64,000 nucleotides of DNA from contig CAJWBQ010000002.1 of assembly GCA_913020115.1 (NCBI GenBank), positions 166,296 to 230,295 on the forward strand, given 5' to 3'. This document shows positions 42,877-52,490 of the stretch, in pieces; within the stretch, counting starts at the first letter, position 1, and each line of letters opens with the position of its first letter. The DNA is from an uncultured Cellvibrionales bacterium. GTDB lineage: Bacteria; Pseudomonadota; Gammaproteobacteria; Pseudomonadales; Cellvibrionaceae. Below the pieces are notes generated by a model. It did no database searches, was not told where the DNA came from, and was given only the letters and a program-made list of their open reading frames with translations. The position numbers were made by a program, and so were the translations under genes.

Positions 42877-44564
42877 GTGACCTCTACCGTGCGACCTTGA
42901 TTGGTGTATTCAACCGAGTCGCACAATAAGCACACCATGTCGATGCCTCGACCAAAGGAAAGATCGTTTTCATCCGTATCGGCAACATCGGTAACATCAA
43001 TAAAATCGAAGCCTTTACCCGTATCACTAAAGCTAAAAATCAATTTCGGCGGCCGTTGATCTTCGCTCGGCACCACACTTAAAGAAAAGAAAATTTCACC
43101 CTCGTCTAAATCTTTTAACAAGCGCTCCCGCGCTTTGTAGTAAGCGGAAAACCCTTCGGGTTCCAGCTTAAGTTCCGCGTCGAGCTTCAGAAGGCCATAC
43201 TCCAAAGCATTGTTGTAAAGCTCTGTTAAAATGGTGTAAAGCAGATCTTGGTGGCTACCAACGCCGCGAATATTGTTAATCACATTCAGCAACTCTGGGA
43301 TGACGATACCTTCGCGCATGTGAGCAGGAGACAGCGTAAGCGACAATACCCAAGGTAGAGTCTCCCGTTGAACCCAATTTGGATTGAGCAATGGCAATGG
43401 GTCTCCATTGCCGTCTAACAAGCTCAAGGGAGAGCACAAGAGTTCAACGATCGCAATGTCGTCTTCCTGTACACCTCCTTGCTGAAACTCTTCCACCGCC
43501 GCCCATACTGCCTCAACACTATCGCCAGGGTGTGTGCTTAAAAGTGCCTCCAAACGAGGTTCTCCAAAAAGTTCTCCGTCGCTGTTACATGCCTCAATAA
43601 CGCCGTCGGTGTAAACGAATATACGATTCTCCTCCTGAGGGTGATAAACCCGAACCTCAGTATCAAATTCATCGTCGCTCAACACACCTAGCGGCATATG
43701 CAGCGACACCAAACGATCGATAAGATCACCCTGCCGATCCAAGACTAAGATATCGTTCATTCCCCCCGCCCATATCGACAGACGATCCCCCGATTGGCTC
43801 AATTCTATAATCGCTGCGCAAAAAAACATATTACTGGGTAATAAACTCTGCAAGCGGAGGTTTATCTCACGCGCCATATCACCCACGCTGACATGTTTTT
43901 CAGCCATCGCTGAAAATATATTTGAAACCGGCAGACAGCCAATTGCGGCTGACAAGCCGTGCCCAGTGAAATCACCTAGTAGCACGTAAAGTCCCCCACT
44001 AGGACTGGGGGCCGCAAGATAGAGGTCACCATTAAACATCGACATAGGTGAAAGGTGAGTTTTCAAATTAGGGCAAGTAACGTCTATTTGTTTCAGGCCA
44101 TTTTGAAACACGTGATCGACGATTGAATGCTCGCGGTCCATCACACGACGATGATATTCCAAGGCCTTATTGGTTTCCTCAAGTTGACGGTGAATTAAAA
44201 TTGTCCGCCGGTGAGCATGAAGCTTGGCCAGCAACACATTCTCATTCACCGGCTTAGCCACAAAGTCATCACCACCTACCGTCAGACACTTGGCAAGGGT
44301 ATCGTCATCGTCCAGAGCCGTGACAAACAAGACCGGCACCAGTTTACCCCCCAGTGAAGCCTTGATGCGCCGAGTGGCCTCATAACCGTCCATCACGGGC
44401 ATGTTGATGTCCATGAGCACTAGATCGATATCAGGAGTGGAATTGAAAATGTTGCAAGCTTGCTCGCCGTTGACAGCCTCAACATAGTCAAAGCCGTGAT
44501 CGGAGAGAATAAAACCCATCAACTCGCGATTATAGCGATGGTCATCAACAACCAGTATTTTCAT
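42861..44564 (-). CDS. HsbR-like response regulator with PP2C phosphatase and kinase-like domains
   Basis: The 567-aa protein has a receiver domain (residues ~1-120, phospho-acceptor Asp52 in LVLMDINMPVMDGY), a PP2C/RsbU-type phosphatase (~150-385, with LLGDFTGHGLSAAIG and FVYTDGVIEA and the late EDDIAIV), and a C-terminal HATPase-like anti-sigma kinase domain (~425-567; ELYNNALEYGLL, FSDTGKGFDF, GRGIDMV). This layout equals HsbR of Pseudomonas, which phosphorylates or dephosphorylates the anti-anti-sigma factor HsbA after a signal from HptB. The hsbA-like gene lies 30 bases upstream in the same direction. In Pseudomonas the pair sits beside flgM; here it is about 18 kb away. Confidence 0.88.
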   Translation of the reverse strand: MKILVVDDHRYNRELMGFILSDHGFDYVEAVNGEQACNIFNSTPDIDLVLMDINMPVMDGYEATRRIKASLGGKLVPVLFVTALDDDDTLAKCLTVGGDDFVAKPVNENVLLAKLHAHRRTILIHRQLEETNKALEYHRRVMDREHSIVDHVFQNGLKQIDVTCPNLKTHLSPMSMFNGDLYLAAPSPSGGLYVLLGDFTGHGLSAAIGCLPVSNIFSAMAEKHVSVGDMAREINLRLQSLLPSNMFFCAAIIELSQSGDRLSIWAGGMNDILVLDRQGDLIDRLVSLHMPLGVLSDDEFDTEVRVYHPQEENRIFVYTDGVIEACNSDGELFGEPRLEALLSTHPGDSVEAVWAAVEEFQQGGVQEDDIAIVELLCSPLSLLDGNGDPLPLLNPNWVQRETLPWVLSLTLSPAHMREGIVIPELLNVINNIRGVGSHQDLLYTILTELYNNALEYGLLKLDAELKLEPEGFSAYYKARERLLKDLDEGEIFFSLSVVPSEDQRPPKLIFSFSDTGKGFDFIDVTDVADTDENDLSFGRGIDMVCLLCDSVEYTNQGRTVEVTYLLT

Positions 44565-44594
44565 TAACAGCGCACCCGTATGGTCTGGCGTGGC

Positions 44595-44900
44595 TTAATC
44601 AATGGTAAACTTTTTGTCGAACCTTGAAATGGTGAATATTTTTCGAATCTGCGGGTTAGAATTCACTATACGAATGTTCTCGCATCGGCCCAGCCAATAT
44701 TTCTGCATATTTATCAGCATCCCGAGAGCGGAACTGTCCATATAGTGCGTTTTACGCATATCTATAACGAGTTTCTGGCAGGTGCTAGGGTCAATCTCTT
44801 CATAGGCCGTACGAAATTTTTCAACGCAATTAAAATCAAAGGTCTCCTCTAAAGTGAGTGTAACCTCTTTATTGCCTGTTCCAATACACGTAATTGACAT
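44595..44900 (-). CDS. HsbA-like STAS anti-anti-sigma factor
   Basis: The 101-aa product is a single STAS domain. The segment HYMDSSALGMLINM holds the Ser56/Ser57 pair; one of these is the expected site of phosphorylation in this family. In Pseudomonas, HsbA of the same size binds FlgM when unphosphorylated or phosphorylated depending on state, thereby freeing FliA or favouring biofilm. Co-location with the HsbR-like gene (30-base gap) and presence of FlgM and FliA promoters in the same window make this role likely here. It lies 70 bases after trpS, with an inverted repeat (44950-44969) but no T-tract between. Confidence 0.85.
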   Translation of the reverse strand: MSITCIGTGNKEVTLTLEETFDFNCVEKFRTAYEEIDPSTCQKLVIDMRKTHYMDSSALGMLINMQKYWLGRCENIRIVNSNPQIRKIFTISRFDKKFTID

Positions 44901-44970
44901 TCAGCACCTCTCCATTGGTTACCTTTAAAGTAGCTTACTTGGTCCTTTTGGGCAATTTGAAATTTGCCCA

Positions 44971-45990
44971 TCAGCCCAATGGACGAATACCCATCGCACT
45001 GCGAAGCTCTGCCATCAATGGCGCGCTGTAACCTCGAGCCTTTTCAGCACCTGCCTGGAGCACGGCTTCAATATGAGCAGAGTCTTCCAATAATACATGA
45101 TAGCGCTCCCGCGCTTCGCCAACTTCCTCGTTAATCAGCTCAAACAACTGTTTCTTGGCGTCACCCCAGCCAATACCTTCGGCAAAGGCTTGGCGCATAC
45201 TGTCGGTTTGTGCCGGTGAGGCAAAAGCCTGCCAAATCTGAAAAACCGTAGAGGTGTCTGGGTCTTTAGCTTCGCCAGGCTCCAAAAGGTTGGTGTCAAT
45301 TTTATTGATGTGTTTTTTCAGCTGTTTTTCACTTAAAAACAAAGGAATGGTATTGCCGTAGCTCTTGCTCATTTTCCGGCCGTCCAAGCCTTGTAATACA
45401 GCGACATCGCTCTCTACCACAGCCTCTGGCATCACAAACAAAGGTTTCTTCTTTGAGCCATATAGGTGGTTGCAACGTTTAGCGATATCTCTCGCCATCT
45501 CAATATGTTGAATTTGATCTTTGCCCACAGGTACTTTATTTGCGTTAAACATTAAAATATCGGCGGCCATCAATACTGGATAGGAGAATAAACCCATAGT
45601 GATACCAAAATCGGGGTCCTCAGCATTTTTAAGATTGTCGTCCACCGCGGCTTTATAGGCGTGAGCACGATTCATTAGCCCTTTGGCCGCCAAACAGCTC
45701 AATAACCAACTGAGCTCAGGAATTTCGGGGATATCGGACTGACGGTAAAAAACAGCATTATCCACATCTAAGCCCAGAGCGAGCCAGGTGGCTGCAATTT
45801 CCCGAGTGGACTGATGAACAAATTCTGGCCCCTGACTTTTAATCATAGCGTGATAGTCAGCCAAAAAATAAAACGCTTGGGTTTCTGGGTGCTGGCTTGC
45901 GGCAATTGCGGGCCGAATAGCCCCTACGTAATTCCCCAAGTGTGGAGTGCCTGTGGTTGTTATGCCCGTTAATACGCGTTCTTTACTCAT
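44971..45990 (-). CDS. trpS: Tryptophanyl-tRNA synthetase
   Basis: TrpRS charges tRNA-Trp with tryptophan. The 339-aa class I enzyme has the HIGH-like motif as [13 protein letters not shown] and the KMSKS motif exactly as [15 protein letters not shown]. The length is within the bacterial range (330-400). It reads [16 protein letters not shown] at the start. It precedes the hsbA-hsbR-like pair on the same strand, so read-through into them is possible. Confidence 0.96.
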   Translation of the reverse strand: MSKERVLTGITTTGTPHLGNYVGAIRPAIAASQHPETQAFYFLADYHAMIKSQGPEFVHQSTREIAATWLALGLDVDNAVFYRQSDIPEIPELSWLLSCLAAKGLMNRAHAYKAAVDDNLKNAEDPDFGITMGLFSYPVLMAADILMFNANKVPVGKDQIQHIEMARDIAKRCNHLYGSKKKPLFVMPEAVVESDVAVLQGLDGRKMSKSYGNTIPLFLSEKQLKKHINKIDTNLLEPGEAKDPDTSTVFQIWQAFASPAQTDSMRQAFAEGIGWGDAKKQLFELINEEVGEARERYHVLLEDSAHIEAVLQAGAEKARGYSAPLMAELRSAMGIRPLG

Positions 45991-46129
45991 TCTAAATCCC
46001 GGCTACTTCAACTGTTAAAAACCGAGTCATGATACAGGGGTTTGTCGTGGCAAAACAGAGCCGGTAAGTAGTAAGCCCAGCAGAAAATAACCAAAGCGCT
46101 AGCCTAATGTTATTATTTTGCTCACAGCC

Positions 46130-47272
46130 TCAAAGCTTCGCATGCTGGTGGGTATTCAGCGTTAACTGAAAAGCCTCTTCGTAGCTCACTTTTAAAGCCG
46201 GCCAGCTAAAGCTCGACACACTGGGAAGTGGCAAGCTTCTAACTTGTAACAATAACTCTACTGCCGAGCTTGCCTCTTCCTGTTCGTCGACTCTGCTCTC
46301 GTAAAGGTATTGACTGCCTACGTATTCAGGATAGGCCAAGCGATTGGGCAGCACCGGTATACAGCCCTCGGCGATTGCCTCAAGAACCGCCAAACCTTGA
46401 AACTCATGCAAGGCAGTTGAAAGCACGCAGTGCGCAGAAGCTAAGCACTGGCGATACTCAATGGCCGAATTCAAATAGCCAAACCAGGCTAAACGGTGAG
46501 AAAATTGATTTTTCAGTGTGCCAAATTCCTCAGGACTGCGACGGAACTGCTGACCCAGCACAGCAATTTTAAAACTCACACCCCGAGCTTCCAGCGCCTG
46601 CACGAGGGCTAATAGTTGTTTTGGTCCTTTATCGTATTCATGTCGTGCATTCCAAACGATGCGCAGCATGGGTTCAACGGAACCCGGGAGCAGCCAATGA
46701 CTGTCGCGCCACTGAGTTTTCAGCTCACTCTCAAGGACTAAGCCATCACTACAGGGAAATAAAGGCACAGGCAGCACTTGAGCCTTTATCTGCAAGCGTT
46801 CAACTAAACCTTCGGGAACCTCGTCAGGCAAGCGCCTGAGAAGATTGCTAGCACCCTGCAAAAACGTATCTCTATTGAAGGCAGAATTAAAACACAGACG
46901 ATCGGCGCAGAGTGCACCGTACAAATTCACAATTTGAGGCTCAACAGACGCGTGCTGCGAAGCATTCTGCGGAAACGCAAACTGGTTTTCGTGAAAATAC
47001 AACAGAGTGGGAATAGAACAGAGCTTAGGCACAAAACCTCTCAACGCAGAGAGATCAACCATAGAGCTTGCCAGCAATAAATCGTAGTCTTGCTGTAGGC
47101 TTTCCTGCTCTTGAAAGGCCCAGCTTAAACTGTTGCCTCGAATGCGCCAACTAAAGTGGCGTGGCGGCAAAGTGAGCACGGTCCAATGATGTTCGGGCAG
47201 GTATTTCTGCAGGCCTTGACGCCAATATTTGTGACTATCGGCGTCGTAAGCTGACAGTAGTAGAATCCGCAC
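46130..47272 (-). CDS. Queuosine-tRNA mannosyltransferase-like glycosyltransferase (DUF3524)
   Basis: This is a GT-B glycosyltransferase whose N-terminal half matches DUF3524: MRILLLSAYDADSHKYWRQG, LTLPPRHFSWRIRGN, and LYFHENQFAFP. In animals this family (QTMAN/GTDC1) mannosylates queuosine in tRNA-Asp; bacterial members are annotated by similarity and their substrate is unproven. The C-terminal half (residues ~185-350) is a Rossmann domain with RIVWNARHEYDKGPKQLLALVQ (key RHEYDKGP) and CVLSTALHEFQGLAVLEAIAEG. Length is 380 aa. It ends 2 bases before the M18 peptidase stretch and is probably co-transcribed with it. Confidence 0.82.
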   Translation of the reverse strand: MRILLLSAYDADSHKYWRQGLQKYLPEHHWTVLTLPPRHFSWRIRGNSLSWAFQEQESLQQDYDLLLASSMVDLSALRGFVPKLCSIPTLLYFHENQFAFPQNASQHASVEPQIVNLYGALCADRLCFNSAFNRDTFLQGASNLLRRLPDEVPEGLVERLQIKAQVLPVPLFPCSDGLVLESELKTQWRDSHWLLPGSVEPMLRIVWNARHEYDKGPKQLLALVQALEARGVSFKIAVLGQQFRRSPEEFGTLKNQFSHRLAWFGYLNSAIEYRQCLASAHCVLSTALHEFQGLAVLEAIAEGCIPVLPNRLAYPEYVGSQYLYESRVDEQEEASSAVELLLQVRSLPLPSVSSFSWPALKVSYEEAFQLTLNTHQHAKL

Positions 47273-47274
47273 TT

Positions 47275-48594
47275 TTAGTCTGCTGACACCGATTCCACAG
47301 CGAAAAATTGCTGCAATACCCGATATAAATGATAAGCGTCTTGGTCACCCGCCAATTCGCGAATTGAATGCATTGCAAAAGTAGGCACACCTACATCGAG
47401 GGTTTTAACGCCAATCTCAGTGGCGGTGATTGGGCCAATAGTACTGCCACAACCGAGGTCTGTTCGTGTGACAAACGTTTGTACTGGAACATCCAACTGC
47501 CCACACATATTGCGAAAAATAGCGCTGGTTTCACTGTTTGAGGCATAGCGCTGATTGGCGTTCACTTTAATCACGGGGCCTTTGTTGAGTTCAGGGCCGT
47601 GATTACCATCGTGCTTTTCACTAAAATTAGGGTGGATGCCGTGTGCATTGTCCACGGAGATCATCATCGAGCGATCGATTGCTCGCGTAAGATCCTCAGT
47701 ATTCGCCACTAAGCGTTGCAGTAAACTTTTCAACATGGGACCTTGTGCGCCACAACTAGAAGCACTGCCCACTTCCTCGTGATCATTACAGACTAATAAT
47801 CGCGTGAGCGCTGGTGTGGTTTCATTAGCCGCCGAGGCGATTAGGGCTTCCATTTCGACAAAGCAACTGAGTAAATTATCAAGCCGTGCACTGGCGATAA
47901 AATCCCCATTTAAGCCAATTTGAGCCGGTGCTTGAACGTCATAAAAACTCATTTCAAAGTCTAGAACTTCAGACGCATCAAGGCCTGGGTGTTCGGCTTT
48001 CAACTGTGCTAATAAGAGAGATCGAAAGTCGGGCGCAGAGGCTTTATCTGCCTGCATCAGAATAGGTGGAATGTGTTTTTGAGGATTCACAGTTCGCTGT
48101 GAATTGGCTTCTCGGTCTAAATGAATTGCTAAACTTGGGATCACCGCAAGTGGGCGTTTAAAGTTAAGCAAAACATTTTCAATGCCCCCTGATGCAGTTT
48201 TATAACTCACACGGCCCGCCAGCGACAAATCTCGGTCGAACCATGGGTTTAGCAATACTCCACCGTACACTTCCACACCAAGCTGGAAATACCCTTGGCG
48301 ATTCATTTCTGGGTGGGGTTTCACTTTTAAACAAGGGCTGTCAGTGTGCGCGCCCACCATTCGAAGGCCGTCTTCAATCAGTGAGTCACGACCTAGCACA
48401 AAGGCAATAATTGCCGAGTCATTACGGGTAACAAAATACTTGCCTCCGGCGGTCAGAGACCAAGCTTCACTTTCTTTAAGGCCAGTAAAACCCGCAGCCT
48501 CTAAGCGGCTTTTCATTGTGCTTACAGCGTGAAATGCGGTCGGAGAAGCGCCTAAAAAATCAAGCAAGTCATGATTAAACTGTTCAATTTTCAC
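47275..48594 (-). CDS. apeB: M18 family aspartyl aminopeptidase
   Basis: The enzyme removes N-terminal acidic residues from peptides and uses two zinc ions. The 439-aa product has the metal ligands in [14 protein letters not shown] (His and Asp), DNLLSCF (Asp), [11 protein letters not shown] (Glu-Glu), and a late CGSTIGPI plus [10 protein letters not shown] (His). These five elements are the family's active site and are all intact. The start [14 protein letters not shown] fits relatives. It lies 13 bases after uppP and 2 bases before the glycosyltransferase. Confidence 0.94.
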   Translation of the reverse strand: MKIEQFNHDLLDFLGASPTAFHAVSTMKSRLEAAGFTGLKESEAWSLTAGGKYFVTRNDSAIIAFVLGRDSLIEDGLRMVGAHTDSPCLKVKPHPEMNRQGYFQLGVEVYGGVLLNPWFDRDLSLAGRVSYKTASGGIENVLLNFKRPLAVIPSLAIHLDREANSQRTVNPQKHIPPILMQADKASAPDFRSLLLAQLKAEHPGLDASEVLDFEMSFYDVQAPAQIGLNGDFIASARLDNLLSCFVEMEALIASAANETTPALTRLLVCNDHEEVGSASSCGAQGPMLKSLLQRLVANTEDLTRAIDRSMMISVDNAHGIHPNFSEKHDGNHGPELNKGPVIKVNANQRYASNSETSAIFRNMCGQLDVPVQTFVTRTDLGCGSTIGPITATEIGVKTLDVGVPTFAMHSIRELAGDQDAYHLYRVLQQFFAVESVSAD

Positions 48595-48607
48595 ATTCGT
48601 TCCTTAT

Positions 48608-49438
48608 TCAAACCGACCAGGCGATCCACGCCAAAACGCCACCAAGACCAAGCCGATAGATAACAAAGGGCAGCATGCCCAAGCGATTTATGTAACTTAA
48701 AAAGTAATGTATGCACGCATAGGCACTGATTGCCGACAGAGAGGCCCCCAACAATAGCTCTAACCACGGCACACTGTCTTCATTGAGTAACTCTATGGCT
48801 TTGAAACCGCCGCTGAGAACAATAATGGGAATAGACAGCAGAAAAGAAAAGCGAGCTGCGTCTGTGCGACCAATGCCGAGGAATAATGCGGCAGTTATGG
48901 TGACGCCTGAACGGGACGTTCCTGGAATCAACGCAAAAGCCTGACAGATACCGATAAAAATAACGGCTTTGACGGTCAAATTCGCTAAGGTTTTCACATT
49001 GGATTCTAAATCACGGGAGTGTCGACGGTCGGCAACTTGCAATAAAAGACCAAAAGCAATGGTTGTAAACGCCACAACAGCAATTGAGCGCAAATGTGCC
49101 TCAATAAAATCGTTAAACAGCAGTCCTGCCAAACCAGCCGGAATGGTTCCTAAGATAATAAACCACGCCAAACGACAATCTTGTTGCTCACTGGCACTGA
49201 GTTCAACACCTCGATTAAGACCACCGAACCAAGCGGTAATAAGGCGTAAAATATCATCGCGAAAATAGATCATAACCGCCAACAAAGAACCCACATGAAC
49301 GGCCACGTCAAAAGCCAAGCCCTGATCTGGCCAACCTAAGAGGCTGGATGGCAGTAACAAATGCGCAGAGCTCGAAATAGGTAAGAACTCGGTGACGCCC
49401 TGCACCAAAGCCAGTATCACAATTTGAAAGAATTCCAT
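48608..49438 (-). CDS. uppP: Undecaprenyl-diphosphatase
   Basis: UppP (BacA) recycles the lipid carrier undecaprenyl phosphate for peptidoglycan and other polymers, acting at the outer face of the inner membrane. The 276-aa protein has about eight hydrophobic helices, with the active-site motifs QGVTEFLPISSSAHL near the N-terminus and LIPGTSRSGVTI in the middle. Both are complete. The start codon begins MEFFQIVILALVQG, a family norm. It lies between tsaB and the M18 peptidase gene on the same strand. Confidence 0.96.
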   Translation of the reverse strand: MEFFQIVILALVQGVTEFLPISSSAHLLLPSSLLGWPDQGLAFDVAVHVGSLLAVMIYFRDDILRLITAWFGGLNRGVELSASEQQDCRLAWFIILGTIPAGLAGLLFNDFIEAHLRSIAVVAFTTIAFGLLLQVADRRHSRDLESNVKTLANLTVKAVIFIGICQAFALIPGTSRSGVTITAALFLGIGRTDAARFSFLLSIPIIVLSGGFKAIELLNEDSVPWLELLLGASLSAISAYACIHYFLSYINRLGMLPFVIYRLGLGGVLAWIAWSV

Positions 49439-49473
49439 TTAATACTACGCTCTTGCTAAAATCGGATTAAACA

Positions 49474-50166
49474 CTACTGGCGTTTCTTTTGTCGTTTCTT
49501 CCAAGAAACGGTGTCTCGCAAATAGACCGGCTGAGCCATTTCAGCGCTGACCGTTTCGCCACGCTCATAAGCCAAGGAGGCTAAGCTTGCTAAATCGTAA
49601 GCTCGAGGGTGACATTCCAGAATAAGAGCCTCACGTTCTATACCGTTCATGGCTTCATAGTGCCAACCTGGGCCGATAGCTAAAGCTGAAGAGCTTTCCG
49701 CCCACAGCTCTCTACGCTCGAGCAATGCCTCAGGCGAAATTACACATTCCTCCCCTGCCCGCCCCTGAGCATCAAACGCACACCAATACACTTCGCCCAT
49801 GCGAGCATCCAAAGCCAGGAGCAAACGACGGTTTTGTGCCTGAGATTCCAAACGCCGAACTCCCTCGGCCATTACCGCTAGGGTAGAGATTGGAATCACG
49901 GGCAAATTAGCGCCGAAAGCCAAGCCCTGCACAATACCGAGACAAATACGCACCCCAGTAAAAGAGCCAGGGCCACGTGTAAACGCAATAGCATCTAAGT
50001 CTTGTAGATTGCAGTTTTGTTGAGAAAGTACGCTGTGTACCATCGGCAGTAAGCGCTGGGTATGTTCCCGTGCCACCACTGCAAACTCTTCAGTGATAAC
50101 ACCATTAATGTTTAATGCGACGGAACAGGCATCGGTAGCGGTGTCCAATGCGAGAATTTTACTCAT
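49474..50166 (-). CDS. tsaB: tRNA t6A37 modification protein TsaB
   Basis: TsaB supports TsaD in making N6-threonylcarbamoyladenosine at position 37 of tRNAs reading ANN codons. The 230-aa product starts MSKILALDTATDACSVAL, then has HTQRLLPMVHSVLSQ and the strongly conserved AFTRGPGSFTGVRICLGIVQGLA (key part GPGSFTGVRI). The metal-binding His cluster of TsaD is absent, as expected for TsaB. It precedes uppP by 35 bases. A long palindrome (50229-50262) separates it from the histone-like gene. Confidence 0.94.
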   Translation of the reverse strand: MSKILALDTATDACSVALNINGVITEEFAVVAREHTQRLLPMVHSVLSQQNCNLQDLDAIAFTRGPGSFTGVRICLGIVQGLAFGANLPVIPISTLAVMAEGVRRLESQAQNRRLLLALDARMGEVYWCAFDAQGRAGEECVISPEALLERRELWAESSSALAIGPGWHYEAMNGIEREALILECHPRAYDLASLASLAYERGETVSAEMAQPVYLRDTVSWKKRQKKRQ

Positions 50167-50228
50167 ACGATCGTGTCATTGCGGATTAAGTGCGCTATTT
50201 TGTCAGATTTTGCAGTATGCAGATACCA

Positions 50229-50262
50229 TAAATCCCCAGTGAGTAAACTCACTGGGGATTTA
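50229..50262. terminator. Long perfect palindrome after the histone-like gene
   Basis: Two 16-base arms (TAAATCCCCAGTGAGT and its complement) are separated by only two A residues. Such a fold would be an intrinsic terminator with the T-tract partly inside the stem (GGGGATTTAT), or a protein-binding palindrome. It lies between the stop of the histone-like gene and tsaB, both on the minus strand. Confidence 0.65.
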
Positions 50263-50281
50263 TGGGTCTTAATTTTCGATT

Positions 50282-51292
50282 TTACTTCTTTTTCGCTTTG
50301 GCTTTTGGCTTAGCTTTGGCTTTTGGCTTAGCTTTGGCTTTTGGCTTAGCTTTGGCTTTTGGCTTAGCTTTGGCCTTTGGCTTAGCTTTGGCTTTTGGCT
50401 TAGCTTTGGCTTTTGGCTTAGCTTTGGCCTTTGGCTTAGCTTTGGCCTTTGGCTTAGCTTTGGCCTTTGGCTTAGCTTTGGCTTTAGCGGCGGCTTTTTT
50501 TGCTGCTGCTTTCGCTTTACTGGCTGCTTTCTTTGCCGCTGCCTTGGCCTTAGCTGCGGCCTTGCGTTCTGCCGCTTTTGCTCGTGCTGCCGCCTTTTTG
50601 GCCGTGGCCTTTTCTTGAGCCGCCGCTTTACGTGCCGCTAGCTTGGCCTTAGCATTGGCTTTCTTAGCCGCTAATTTTGCCGCTGCCGCCGCTTTTTTAT
50701 TTGCAGCTGCTATTTTCGCTTTAACCTTTTTCTCTGCCGCCTTTACTTTGGCCGACATTTTCTTCTCGACCGCCTTAGCTTTCTTGGCGTCGGCACCTGC
50801 ACGAGACTTCTTCCACTTAGACTCAAACGCTGCGAGCGCTTTCGCTAGGTCAGCCTCAGCTTTACTGGCCTGCTTCGCTTTTAAGGCCGCAACTTTCGCG
50901 ACTGTGGCCGCATTGGCCTCACGAATTGCATTTAAAGCTTTAGCATTGACCAAAGAAGCTTTAGCCGCTGAAGACTTACCGCGCAGTGATTTTGCTTTGG
51001 TAGCGAGTTTAGCCGCGGCTGAAGCCGCCGCTTTTGCACTTCTCTTATCACCTGCGGACCCAGATTTTGCGGCTTTCTTTTTACTACTGAGAGCTTTTTT
51101 GCGGGCTGCTGCCGAAGACTTTGCTAAGGCTTGCAGTTCTTTCTGAAGTTTATCAACCGCTCCTTGCGCTTTATCTAACGCGGGGGCAGCTGCCTTTTTA
51201 ACAGCTGGACGTTTTACAGCTGTCTTTTTAAGGGCTTTGCGTTTGGCAGGAGCCTTGCGCTTAGCCGGAGCTTTCTTTGCAACTTTCGCCAT
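50282..51292 (-). CDS. Lysine/alanine-rich histone H1-like protein
   Basis: The 336-aa product is made almost entirely of Lys and Ala with some Pro, Arg and Ser, as in AlgP/histone H1-like proteins of Pseudomonas and relatives. The N-terminus (MAKVAKKAPAKRKAPAKRK) is followed by helical Ala/Lys repeats with some Glu and Ser, and the last ~65 residues are ten copies of KPKAKA. It should bind DNA without strong sequence preference and affect nucleoid structure or gene expression, but function is unproven. I chose the ATG at 51292, with AGGAG upstream; the frame extends to 51388 without family-like sequence. The repeat number may vary between strains. Confidence 0.85.
   Translation of the reverse strand: MAKVAKKAPAKRKAPAKRKALKKTAVKRPAVKKAAAPALDKAQGAVDKLQKELQALAKSSAAARKKALSSKKKAAKSGSAGDKRSAKAAASAAAKLATKAKSLRGKSSAAKASLVNAKALNAIREANAATVAKVAALKAKQASKAEADLAKALAAFESKWKKSRAGADAKKAKAVEKKMSAKVKAAEKKVKAKIAAANKKAAAAAKLAAKKANAKAKLAARKAAAQEKATAKKAAARAKAAERKAAAKAKAAAKKAASKAKAAAKKAAAKAKAKPKAKAKPKAKAKPKAKAKPKAKAKPKAKAKPKAKAKPKAKAKPKAKAKPKAKAKPKAKAKKK
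50296..50480 (-). repeat. 18-bp tandem repeat, ten copies, in the histone-like gene
   Basis: The unit GGCTTAGCTTTGGCTTTT (plus strand), or its variant with GGCCTTT, is repeated about ten times and encodes KPKAKA. The variants differ only at one synonymous base. The array is in frame and near-identical, so copy number could change by slippage without breaking the frame. Confidence 0.9.
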
Positions 51293-51646
51293 TGTATTTC
51301 TCCTCAACCTTCCATTAAGTATGAGTTGATCACGAACAACTAAAACATAAGAACAACTACAACTAAGTACAATCTGACCATAGCACAAAAAATAACCTGC
51401 CGAGCCATTGATCGAATACTATTTAAAAAAACAAGCCTTTGCACGTAAAAAACTGAGGTTTTGTTAAAAAAAACTACTTTTTTTGCAAAATTTTTAAAAA
51501 AATACAGATTTTTTGCAAAAAAAATGAATTCAGACCGCAGAAAGCTTTCCCAAGAAAAAAAGTGGCGCAGGGACAAACAGAGCGTTTCTAAAATTCAGAC
51601 ATAAAAAAACGGGCTCGAGGCCCGTTTTTTTATGTCTGCTTTAGCG
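51293..51646. other. AT-rich intergenic region between adk and the histone-like gene
   Basis: This 354-base gap contains the adk terminator (51603-51632) and, from about 51420 to 51550, a run of A and T tracts (several of 6-9 bases). Such phased tracts bend DNA. The promoter of the histone-like gene should lie here but cannot be picked out. The minus-strand open frame at 51340-51576 has a very Phe/Lys-rich product and is judged non-coding. Confidence 0.6.
51603..51632. terminator. Terminator after adk
   Basis: ACGGGC (51609-51614) and GCCCGT (51620-51625) form a stem around TCGAG, flanked by seven A on the left and seven T on the right. On the minus strand this is a strong intrinsic terminator 15 bases past the adk stop codon. 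Confidence 0.88.
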
Positions 51647-52300
<654 letters not shown>

Positions 52301-52490
52301 CTATATATAGACTGTTTAAATGACTGAAGGCCTGCGTACAGCCCCCTAGCAAAAGGGAGCTACCATACACGCATGCGTACTCAATCACAAGTAAACGGCC
52401 TTTTACAGGCTGTTTACAAGAATTTAAGTTGTTGTTTTTAAAAGATTTTTAAGAATACGACACTGAATTCGTAGGGCACGCGCAATAAGT

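Noticed and set aside
50296..50480. Short regular repeats as a CRISPR array
   Set aside because: The 18-bp units are directly adjacent with no spacers and are in frame in a coding gene.
50262..50618. Plus-strand frame with repeated ALAFGL units
   Set aside because: It is the antisense reading of the Lys/Ala repeats in the histone-like gene; a shadow.
51340..51576. 78-aa minus-strand frame rich in Phe and Lys
   Set aside because: It arises from the AT-tract intergenic region; no ribosome binding site or protein pattern.
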